Part shown: positions 1 through 4,421 of the stretch, piece after piece
Layout of the letters: the number at the start of each line of letters is the position of its first letter
Position numbering within the stretch: position 1 is the first letter of the stretch
Origin: Ruminiclostridium sp.
Lineage (GTDB): Bacteria > Bacillota > Clostridia > Oscillospirales > Oscillospiraceae
DNA: 10,051 nucleotides
NCBI GenBank assembly: GCA_017560855.1
Contig: JAFZEB010000100.1
Coordinates: 1 to 10,051, forward strand
Direction of reading: 5' to 3'
Translations under genes and position numbers: made by a program
The notes under the pieces: model-generated
What the model was told of the DNA's origin: nothing
The model's database searches: none
What the model saw: the letters and a program-made list of their open reading frames with translations, nothing else

Positions 1-6
1 GATGGG

Positions 7-90
7 ATGGTTACATATGCGGAACTGTTTCAGTATACGCTGGTCATCATCGGCATCGTCGCCCTGGTCATCCAGTGCGGAAAAAAGTAA
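7..90 (+). CDS. Putative holin-like type I toxin peptide (5' end may lie outside the window)
   Basis: This is a 27-residue hydrophobic peptide beginning MVTYAELFQ and ending QCGKK. One predicted membrane helix (about residues 7-23) is followed by a short Cys/Lys tail. The MVTY(A/S)(E/D)LFQ opening and the size match the short 'putative holin-like toxin' peptides of Firmicutes, which by family analogy damage the cytoplasmic membrane when over-produced. The reading frame is open to the window edge (GAT GGG precede the ATG), so the true start could be a few codons upstream. No ribosome binding site can be judged from the six bases available. The stop codon is followed by a 3' UTR ending at the plus-strand terminator at 192-227. 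An antisense RNA gene faces it at 82-173, which supports a toxin-antitoxin role. Toxicity is inferred. Confidence 0.62.
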   Translation: MVTYAELFQYTLVIIGIVALVIQCGKK

Positions 91-116
91 ACCGCCCGGC
101 TGCCACCGAGCGGTTT
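81..116 (-). terminator. Intrinsic terminator of the antisense RNA
   Basis: The 7-bp stem AAACCGC/GCGGTTT (89-95 with 110-116) continues after one mismatch as CGG/CCG (97-99 with 106-108) with a six-base loop. On the minus strand the hairpin is followed by AC and then TTTTTT (81-86). On the plus strand the following sequence is GCAAAAAA, so it works only in the minus direction. The stem includes the last two bases of the toxin stop codon. Confidence 0.65.
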
Positions 117-173
117 GCAAAAAATAATGTAAACCAATAATCTTGGGGCTGACCGCAAAGCCAGCTTCCTTCT
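82..173 (-). ncRNA. Candidate antisense RNA antitoxin, about 92 nt
   Basis: No ORF is involved. The call rests on a promoter at 180-208 and a terminator at 81-116, both on the minus strand. Transcription from about 173 would give a roughly 92-nt RNA. Its 5' part folds as a 6-bp hairpin (160-165 with 148-153, one G-U pair), and its 3' end is the terminator hairpin (110-116 with 89-95) followed by six U. The whole RNA is complementary to the 3' UTR and last codon of the toxin mRNA. This is the convergent 3'-overlap layout of the Bacillus type I systems bsrG/SR4 and txpA/ratA. The ends are inferred from the signals; expression is unproven. Confidence 0.6.
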
Positions 174-179
174 GCTTTT

Positions 180-208
180 AGTATAGCCACGGCCGCCTCT
201 CTTGTCAA
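180..208 (-). promoter_or_regulatory. Near-consensus sigma-A promoter for the antisense RNA
   Basis: On the minus strand, TTGACA (203-208) and TATACT (180-185) are separated by exactly 17 nt, so five of six -10 bases and all six -35 bases match the vegetative consensus. A run of A lies just upstream (222-227). The -35 box shares bases with the TGA stop of the membrane-protein gene at 205-207. The promoter lies largely within the plus-strand terminator hairpin at 192-218, so toxin mRNA termination and antitoxin initiation occupy the same DNA. Confidence 0.75.
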
Positions 209-227
209 GGGAGGCGGCTTGTTTTTT
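192..227 (+). terminator. Intrinsic terminator of the toxin mRNA
   Basis: GCCGCCTC (192-199) pairs with GAGGCGGC (211-218). The stem can be extended inward by T-G and CTT/AAG pairs. The hairpin is followed by TTGTTTTTT (219-227) on the plus strand. It would end a plus-strand transcript running through the peptide gene at 7-90, giving a 3' UTR of about 135 nt. There is no T run on the minus strand. Confidence 0.7.
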
Positions 228-618
228 CATCCACAGGTTTCTGCTTATGGAAGTCATAGACCAGACGCAGTACGGAGAAATACCCCAGGAAGGCGAAGAT
301 ATCGCCGAAGGTTCCGGGTTCCAGACCCACCTTTCCGGTGGCCATCAGCAGGCAGTATCCCGTCTGCACACCAAGGACCACCAGACTGGAGAACACGTTC
401 TGCCGCAGTCTCTCCCCATCGGGCATCTCTTTTGCCAGAAAGAGGAGGCGTACAACCAGCAGAACCAGAATGGCGCTGAAGGCCACAGGCAGGAACAGAA
501 GGACTCGCTGCATGGACGAACCGGTACTTGCGGCCACCGCCAGTTCTACCGCCAGACCCAGGACACTCAGGGTGGCCATGGTCCCAAGGAGATTTTTGAT
601 CTTGTTTCTCTGTTCCAT
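205..618 (-). CDS. Small four-helix membrane protein of unknown function
   Basis: The product is 137 residues. I chose the start at 618 (MEQRNKIKNLLG) because GGAGGG lies 6 nt upstream at 625-630; the frame could open 14 codons earlier, but that would begin inside the promoter palindrome. Four hydrophobic stretches are visible, at about residues 10-32, 38-62, 76-98 and 105-125, with basic ends such as RNKIKN, so it is an integral membrane protein. I do not recognise the family. It appears monocistronic: it has its own consensus promoter with an overlapping palindrome, and its stop codon overlaps the -35 box of the antisense RNA promoter. Small four-helix proteins under GntR-type operators can be transport-associated, but nothing in the sequence shows a substrate. 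Confidence 0.72.
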   Translation of the reverse strand: MEQRNKIKNLLGTMATLSVLGLAVELAVAASTGSSMQRVLLFLPVAFSAILVLLVVRLLFLAKEMPDGERLRQNVFSSLVVLGVQTGYCLLMATGKVGLEPGTFGDIFAFLGYFSVLRLVYDFHKQKPVDEKTSRLP

Positions 619-634
619 TCCGATCCCTCCACTC

Positions 635-654
635 AATATTTGTATACAAATATT
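635..654. promoter_or_regulatory. Perfect 20-bp palindromic operator, GntR-like
   Basis: AATATTTGTATACAAATATT is identical to its reverse complement over all 20 bases. It covers roughly -10 to +10 of the predicted promoter, where a bound repressor would block RNA polymerase. The core TTGTATACAA is the same as in the Bacillus subtilis gluconate operator bound by GntR, so a GntR-family regulator is the best guess. No regulator gene is in the window. Confidence 0.7.
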
Positions 655-680
655 ATACAACCTACTGCTCTACTTGTCAA
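652..680 (-). promoter_or_regulatory. Perfect consensus sigma-A promoter of the membrane-protein gene
   Basis: On the minus strand TTGACA (675-680) and TATAAT (652-657) are separated by 17 nt (658-674), matching the vegetative consensus at every scored base. Start of transcription is predicted near 645, which gives a short leader before the GGAGGG at 625-630. The -10 box overlaps the 20-bp palindrome at 635-654, so the promoter is probably strong and repressed. Confidence 0.85.
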
Positions 681-721
681 AGTCGGCGGCTTGTTTTTTG
701 TTCAACCGATGACCGGAAAGA

Positions 722-753
722 AAATAGAGGGGGAAGCGACTGCTTCCCCCTCT
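722..753 (-). terminator. Intrinsic terminator of the secreted-protein cassette
   Basis: A perfect 12-bp stem (AGAGGGGGAAGC at 726-737 with its complement at 742-753) closes a four-base GACT loop. On the minus strand it is followed by ATTTTCTTT. It lies downstream of the three secreted-protein genes and the coding remnant at 754-926, and insulates them from the consensus promoter at 652-680. Confidence 0.75.
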
Positions 754-926
754 GTGAAGGTCCCTTCACTTGGCTGGATCAAAACTTGCAAACTATTCGT
801 CTCCCGGTCAGCCATGCTATCGGTAGTATATACCGCAGAGGCATAGTACCATCCGTCTACAATCAGGTGAACACCTCACCCGCTTTCGACATAGCTTTCC
901 GAATGTCTCGCATATGCCTTTAATAC
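754..926 (-). pseudogene. Possible decayed C-terminal remnant of a secreted protein gene
   Basis: One minus-strand frame reads like ordinary protein, including ARHSESYVESG, then an in-frame TGA at 876-878, then GVHLIVDGWYYASAVYTTDS and MADRETNSLQVLIQ. It has no start codon or ribosome binding site and begins just after an in-frame TAA at 927-929. After VLIQ the frame runs on through the terminator hairpin to 702, which suggests that the original stop was also lost by an indel. It follows the 182-residue secreted-protein gene by a few bases, so it may be the degraded end of a fourth cassette member. I do not recognise a family, and the reading could be chance. Confidence 0.33.
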
Positions 927-1468
927 TTAGACACATTCCCGTTATAATCAGCTTTAATGGTAATCTCATACACTCTTGTTTGGTTACCTGTAGTCAGCAT
1001 AGTCACATTATAATTTGCAGTAGCCCAGCGCTTGTTTTTAGCCTGATCCCTGTATGTGTTAAAGTCCAGCTTTTTCCATCCACTCGGGATATTGTATAGG
1101 CCACTATCGTTTTTGACACAAACCACGTAGTTGCCCTTTTCATACTCGAAATCAGCATTGATGTAGCACCCCATAGTGCCACTTTCAAAGCCCTTAAAAT
1201 ACTGTACATTTCTCAAATACTGAACCACTTGCGGAGATACTTCTCCAGAAGGATCTCTTTCTACCAGGACACTGTCCACAAGTTCGGTATCTTCTTCAAC
1301 CAAAACGCGATTCCCTTCTTCGTCTATCCAGAAAACACGAGTGGTTGCAGTCACCTCAATCTCATCCAGTTCCCCATCATCGACAGGAGACACAGCAAGG
1401 GCACTCGAAGTGACAATCGAACAACCAAGTACTAAGGCCAACGCAAAAATTCCAAAACGCTTTTTCAT
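920..1468 (-). CDS. Exported protein of unknown function (182 aa)
   Basis: The N-terminus MKKRFGIFALALVLGCSIV is a typical signal peptide (basic n-region, hydrophobic core) with a plausible signal peptidase I site after ALA at about residue 25. The mature part starts acidic (VSPVDDGELDEIEV) and then alternates polar and hydrophobic residues, suggesting a beta-rich extracytoplasmic domain with two cysteines (in GTMGCYI and YVVCVKN). No family is recognised. GGGGGA lies 6 nt upstream of the chosen ATG. It follows the 292-residue secreted-protein gene by 67 nt and has no visible promoter of its own, so it is probably the third gene of the ECF-controlled cassette. G+C is visibly lower than in the recA region. 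Confidence 0.78.
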   Translation of the reverse strand: MKKRFGIFALALVLGCSIVTSSALAVSPVDDGELDEIEVTATTRVFWIDEEGNRVLVEEDTELVDSVLVERDPSGEVSPQVVQYLRNVQYFKGFESGTMGCYINADFEYEKGNYVVCVKNDSGLYNIPSGWKKLDFNTYRDQAKNKRWATANYNVTMLTTGNQTRVYEITIKADYNGNVSKY

Positions 1469-1498
1469 AGTGTTTCCCCCTTTATTTCGTTTTCGCCA

Positions 1499-1537
1499 GA
1501 AAGTGTTTCACCGATGCATTTCAGGCATCACACTTTC
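1499..1537 (-). other. Intercistronic stem-loop between two secreted-protein genes
   Basis: GAAAGTG (1499-1505) pairs with CACTTTC (1531-1537), and inside that GATGC (1513-1517) pairs with GCATC (1525-1529), giving an interrupted hairpin. Its base includes part of the stop codon of the upstream gene (1536-1538). No T run follows on either strand, so it is not a standard terminator. It could stabilise a processed mRNA end or adjust expression of the downstream gene; this is inference. Confidence 0.35.
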
Positions 1538-2414
1538 ACTTATAAAGGGTATCAATCACATTTCTTTCGGCCGCCGCATTTTCCACCTCAGTTACTTGAT
1601 ACAGAGGAATATCCGGTTTCCCTATCAACTCTCTCGTCGAGTTTTTCTGTGCAGTTATGGGAGGTGTCAACTGATACTGGGTCAGAGTCAAACTCCCATC
1701 CGGCTGTTCCACGACCGTATAGGCAACATTTCCCTGATACAGATAGCCGAAGGGGGTATGGTCCCCATCCCGGAGTGCCGTTTGAACATCAAAGTTGACA
1801 TCTGCAAGAGCCTTCACAGCGGCATCGGCATCCTGAACCAGGTCCGTATCTAAAGTACAAGCGGGAACATAGGTGTACTCACTGAGGTCGTAACCGTACA
1901 CTTCATAGATCAGAGCGATCATCGCATCACCCTTACCGCTGCCAAATCCAGTCGCGGGGTCAGTGCTGGCAGGCTCTACAGATACTGCTTTCGCATTTTG
2001 TCCACCGAGAGTATACTGGTGTCCCGTACGGTTATGCTCATCCGTAGTATTGTCGGTATAGCGCGTTCTTGCCTGACCCATCCCAATGTAAACCTTTGTC
2101 GGATTGCTCCAACTATTTGTTACCTGTCCACTCGTTGCGCTGGTCTTGAGTACATAATGGGATGTTGTACTCTGTGTTCCATAAGCTGTACCTGTAAGGT
2201 AATCTATTATCCATGCCTTGGCAAAGATATTCATCACCTTAGATTTATCGGTAAGACGGTTTTCGATTGCTGAAGTTTGGGTTCTTGCGTAGTCATACGA
2301 ACTCGTGCTTCCTTTACCAGGTATAATGTCACAATACACTTTACCCATTGCCGCAAACGCAGGGACAACGCAGATACTGAAACACAACACCGTTGCTATT
2401 ACTTTTTTTAACAT
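1536..2414 (-). CDS. Exported protein of unknown function (292 aa)
   Basis: The N-terminus MLKKVIATVLCFSICVVPAFA is a clear signal peptide with an AFA cleavage site at about residue 21. The mature protein is Ser/Thr/Tyr-rich without further membrane segments, so it is probably released or wall-associated. It has no recognised domain and no LPxTG-like sorting motif. GGAGG lies 8 nt upstream of the ATG. It starts 39 nt after the stop of the 117-residue secreted-protein gene, with no terminator or promoter between, which suggests co-transcription from the candidate ECF promoter at 2839-2871. The C-terminal third (from about residue 200) contains AVKALADVNFDVQTALRDGD and YQGNVAYTVVEQPDG, which look like a separate alpha/beta domain. 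Function unknown. Confidence 0.78.
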   Translation of the reverse strand: MLKKVIATVLCFSICVVPAFAAMGKVYCDIIPGKGSTSSYDYARTQTSAIENRLTDKSKVMNIFAKAWIIDYLTGTAYGTQSTTSHYVLKTSATSGQVTNSWSNPTKVYIGMGQARTRYTDNTTDEHNRTGHQYTLGGQNAKAVSVEPASTDPATGFGSGKGDAMIALIYEVYGYDLSEYTYVPACTLDTDLVQDADAAVKALADVNFDVQTALRDGDHTPFGYLYQGNVAYTVVEQPDGSLTLTQYQLTPPITAQKNSTRELIGKPDIPLYQVTEVENAAAERNVIDTLYK

Positions 2415-2453
2415 GCTGGATACCTCCTTTACTATTCTTTCTTCTGTGCCTGT

Positions 2454-2807
2454 TTACAAACACGCTTTTGTTACAAGTGGAACAGACTGCTTGACTCCGT
2501 TGATCGTCACGTTCGATTCCAGAGTGTAGCTATAGTTCTTCGTCACAGTTTTCTTCTGGCTAAGTGTCACCGTACCAGTACCACTTTTAGTCCAAGTCGC
2601 CAGCAGAGTGCCGCCTCGGTACAGTTTAGCCGTAATAGAAATCTTATCCGTAGAGTTTTCTCCACGAACCGTCACCGAACAGTTTGCCGTTGTCCCGGTA
2701 AAACCAAGAGATGGTGAAATCTGAGCATATCTAGGTTGTACCGCTTGGGCAGAAATGCCTAACCCAAAAACCAAAGCCATCATCAATGCCAATACTCTTT
2801 TCCGCAT
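2454..2807 (-). CDS. Small exported beta-rich protein, first gene of the ECF-controlled cassette
   Basis: The product is 117 residues from the ATG at 2807, chosen because GGGAGG lies just upstream; an ATG ten codons earlier (2837) would begin at the predicted transcription start. MRKRVLALMMALVFGLGISA is a signal peptide, probably cut after AQA at about residue 22. The mature part (VQPRYAQISPS onward) has alternating Thr/Ser/Val-rich strands such as KISITAKLYRGGTLLATW and YSYTLESNVTING, the look of a small beta-sandwich. Similar short exported proteins opening with VQPRY are, from memory, common beside ECF sigma operons in gut Firmicutes, but they have no assigned function. The candidate ECF promoter is about 25 nt from the start codon. 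Confidence 0.8.
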   Translation of the reverse strand: MRKRVLALMMALVFGLGISAQAVQPRYAQISPSLGFTGTTANCSVTVRGENSTDKISITAKLYRGGTLLATWTKSGTGTVTLSQKKTVTKNYSYTLESNVTINGVKQSVPLVTKACL

Positions 2808-2838
2808 AAAATTACCTCCCTTCGTTTCAGCTTTCATA

Positions 2839-2871
2839 AACTATAACGAAATAGGGAGGCGATTTTGGACA
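2839..2871 (-). promoter_or_regulatory. Candidate ECF promoter of the secreted-protein cassette
   Basis: On the minus strand TGTCCA (2866-2871) and CGTTATAGTT (2839-2848) are separated by 17 nt (2849-2865). The same two elements with the same 17-nt spacing occur upstream of the sigma factor gene (4181-4213). Conservation continues past the -10 region: 2831-2850 and 4173-4192 match in 19 of 20 bases, while the spacers differ. Neither box resembles the vegetative consensus as well as the two boxes recur, which points to an alternative sigma factor, most simply the neighbouring one. Confidence 0.72.
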
Positions 2872-2880
2872 TTTCTTTTG

Positions 2881-2900
2881 AAACTTTTTCAAAAAATTTT
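2881..2900. repeat. A/T-rich quasi-palindrome, copy 1 (upstream element of the cassette promoter)
   Basis: The plus strand reads AAACTTTTTCAAAAAATTTT. Its exact reverse complement occurs at 4223-4242. Each copy sits 9 nt upstream of a TGTCCA -35 box, and in both cases it is upstream in the minus-strand direction. The unit is itself nearly palindromic (16 of 20 bases match when both are read in the same direction). It overlaps the last codon of the anti-sigma gene. It could be an UP-element, a regulator site or a fragment of a dispersed repeat. Confidence 0.6.
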
Positions 2901-3627
2901 ATTTTTCTTCTCGGACAACAGATTCCGCCATCTGAATCAACTCCGATTCACTTAAATAGGCCACAATGTAGAGCAAAACTTCTTGTTCCTCATCCTTCCA
3001 AACGATCAAATCACTCTCCACACCTCTCGGATCATGATAATACTCTGCTGGCGCACCATGAACCAAAACAATCTTTTTCTCACTCCCGCCCGTGCTAAAG
3101 ACAATATGGGACGTTGCATACTTGGTTTCCTGGGTCAGGTAACCAAAGGAGAGATACTGGCCCTTGTCATTTACATACAACCAGTCGGTATGGGTCCCGT
3201 TCTTATCAGTGTCCTCCAGGCGGTATTCTTCCGGCACACTAGGGAGAACATATCGAACCTCCGACATTTTCTCGGGCAGTTTTTCCTCTTGCTCCACAAA
3301 ATAATAATGCTGGGTATTATCCAACTTTTGGCTCACCCAACCAAAGAAGGTTTCCCTCGCCTGGGCATCCACTGTAAGCCAAGCAGTTCCGCCGAGGAGG
3401 AGGGCCAGAAAGAAGCAAGCCGCCCGTTGGAGGCCGGTGACCCACCCGGAACGGTCAACCTTACGGACCAGCCGATCCATCTTCCGCTGAAATTCCTGTG
3501 AGAAACGATAGGCGCAATCCTCAGGCTGGGGCAGGGCATCGGTCAGCACCTGTCCCGCCGCCCGTGCCGCCGTCCGCAGGTCGGCTTCCGGGATGGGAAA
3601 ATCCTCCCAGGTCCATTCTTGTTTCAT
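2899..3627 (-). CDS. DUF4367-type membrane protein, probable anti-sigma factor
   Basis: The product is 242 residues from the ATG at 3627. This start is favoured over one eight codons earlier by GGAGGG about 9 nt upstream and by the ATGA overlap with the sigma gene stop. An acidic and basic cytoplasmic segment (residues 1-65) precedes one membrane helix (about 66-86, AACFFLALLLGGTAWL). An extracytoplasmic domain follows, whose end (YLSESELIQMAESV) matches the usual C-terminus of DUF4367 domains. In this class the cytoplasmic part holds the ECF sigma factor and the outer part senses the signal. The 4-nt overlap with the sigma gene supports production in a fixed ratio. The anti-sigma role is inferred from context and topology; no zinc-binding HxxxCxxC motif is visible. 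Confidence 0.8.
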   Translation of the reverse strand: MKQEWTWEDFPIPEADLRTAARAAGQVLTDALPQPEDCAYRFSQEFQRKMDRLVRKVDRSGWVTGLQRAACFFLALLLGGTAWLTVDAQARETFFGWVSQKLDNTQHYYFVEQEEKLPEKMSEVRYVLPSVPEEYRLEDTDKNGTHTDWLYVNDKGQYLSFGYLTQETKYATSHIVFSTGGSEKKIVLVHGAPAEYYHDPRGVESDLIVWKDEEQEVLLYIVAYLSESELIQMAESVVREEK

Positions 3628-4142
3628 TTTAGCAAACCCTCCTCTCGGCATAATTTTTCCAAGCGGGCCTTGGCCCGCTGCTCCACCTTGTAGGCGGCGG
3701 ACAGGGTCAGACCCATCATGTCTGCGATTTCTTTCGTGGTGTATCCCTGGTCAAATTTGAGCAGGACAAACTGACGGTCCCGGTCCGGCAGCTTCAACAT
3801 GCACCGGGCCAGTCCGTGGTCGGTCTCAGGCACTGTGGTCAGGACGGTGGACTCCTCCAGGTCGTCCACCGGGCGGCGGGCCCGCTGGCGGTAGAGGTCG
3901 ATGGCCTTCCGCTGGGCGATGGTCACCACATAGGCTTTCGTTCTGGGGTCACCCACCTCCCCCACCTTGTTCATGTGGCGGGCGATGGCCAGAAAGGCCT
4001 CGTGGACGGCGTCCTCGGCGTCCTTTTCGTTTCCCAGGATGCCCAGGGCCACATGGTGCATGAGACCCCCGTACCGGGTATAGAGTTCTTCGAACCTGGC
4101 CCGGTTCCCGGGGCGGGCGATCAGGGCGAGATAGACCAGCAT
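3624..4142 (-). CDS. ECF (sigma-70 family) RNA polymerase sigma factor
   Basis: The product is 172 residues, the normal length for an ECF sigma factor, with region 2 at about 16-88 (FEELYTRYGGLMHHVALGIL, then DAEDAVHEAFLAIARH) and region 4 at about 112-165. Region 4 contains the helix-turn-helix GYTTKEIADMMGLTLSAAYK. No region 3 or extra C-terminal domain is present. GAGGTG lies 5 nt upstream of the ATG. The stop codon overlaps the start of the DUF4367 gene (ATGA). A candidate promoter at 4181-4213 has the same boxes as the promoter of the secreted-protein cassette, so autoregulation plus control of the exported proteins is the natural model. The inducing signal is unknown; cell-envelope stress is typical for such systems. 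Confidence 0.92.
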   Translation of the reverse strand: MLVYLALIARPGNRARFEELYTRYGGLMHHVALGILGNEKDAEDAVHEAFLAIARHMNKVGEVGDPRTKAYVVTIAQRKAIDLYRQRARRPVDDLEESTVLTTVPETDHGLARCMLKLPDRDRQFVLLKFDQGYTTKEIADMMGLTLSAAYKVEQRAKARLEKLCREEGLLK

Positions 4143-4180
4143 GGATACACCTCAAATCATAGGAAAAACTTCCTTTCATT

Positions 4181-4213
4181 AACTATAACGAATCAGGACC
4201 CCAAAAGTGGACA
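4181..4213 (-). promoter_or_regulatory. Candidate autoregulated ECF promoter of the sigma factor gene
   Basis: On the minus strand TGTCCA (4208-4213) is followed after 17 nt by CGTTATAGTT (4181-4190) and then ATGAAAG. Boxes, spacing, downstream motif and the upstream A/T-rich 20-mer at 4223-4242 are all repeated at the secreted-protein cassette. The leader to the sigma start codon would be about 30 nt. Confidence 0.7.
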
Positions 4214-4222
4214 GGGGCTGCA

Positions 4223-4242
4223 AAAATTTTTTGAAAAAGTTT
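4223..4242. repeat. A/T-rich quasi-palindrome, copy 2 (upstream element of the sigma promoter)
   Basis: The plus strand reads AAAATTTTTTGAAAAAGTTT, the exact reverse complement of 2881-2900. It lies 9 nt upstream of the -35 box of the sigma promoter and directly beside the dispersed palindromic element that starts near 4260. The two copies form inverted arms around the sigma/anti-sigma gene pair. Confidence 0.6.
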
Positions 4243-4259
4243 TTTGGGTGAACGGAATG

Positions 4260-4380
4260 CCTCCCCTGTGAGGGGAGGTGCCCCGCAGGGGCGGAGGGGT
4301 GCGGGGTCTAAGGGCATGCTGTCGTACCGTTACGACAATTATACTGCAAGGATAGCACCCCTCAGTCAGCCTACGGCTGC
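4260..4380. repeat. Palindrome-rich dispersed repeat element (REP/MITE-like)
   Basis: Several hairpins sit in 120 nt: CCTCCCCT/AGGGGAGG (4260-4267 with 4271-4278), GCCCC/GGGGC (4280-4284 with 4288-4292), GTCGTA/TACGAC (4321-4326 with 4331-4336), and CAGCC/GGCTG (4367-4371 with 4375-4379). A longer-range pair GAGGGGTGC/GCACCCCTC (4294-4302 with 4355-4363) folds the middle back on itself. Elements with the CCTCCCCT...AGGGGAGG head and the CCCCTCAGTC tail are, from memory, scattered between genes in gut Oscillospiraceae. No ORF is present. It lies between two converging functions, the pgsA terminator and the sigma promoter. Confidence 0.6.
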
Positions 4381-4383
4381 CAC

Positions 4384-4414
4384 GCAAAAACAGCCAGCCC
4401 GAAGGCTGGCTGTT
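4384..4414 (-). terminator. Intrinsic terminator after pgsA
   Basis: On the minus strand the 11-bp stem AACAGCCAGCC/GGCTGGCTGTT (4404-4414 with 4389-4399) closes a stable TTCG tetraloop, followed by T residues (4386-4388 beyond the stem). It begins 7 nt after the pgsA stop codon and marks the end of the recA-recX-rimO-pgsA run. Confidence 0.88.
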
Positions 4415-4421
4415 GTTCCTA

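Noticed and set aside
30..257. Minus-strand open frame starting MTSISRNLWMKKQ and crossing the antisense RNA
   Set aside because: It overlaps the promoter, terminator and antisense RNA signals and the end of the membrane-protein gene in another frame, has no ribosome binding site and a low-complexity basic product.
920..1468. Lipoprotein signal (LVLGC) in the 182-residue exported protein
   Set aside because: The residue two before the cysteine is leucine, which is not typical of a lipobox, and a good signal peptidase I site (ALA) follows a few residues later.
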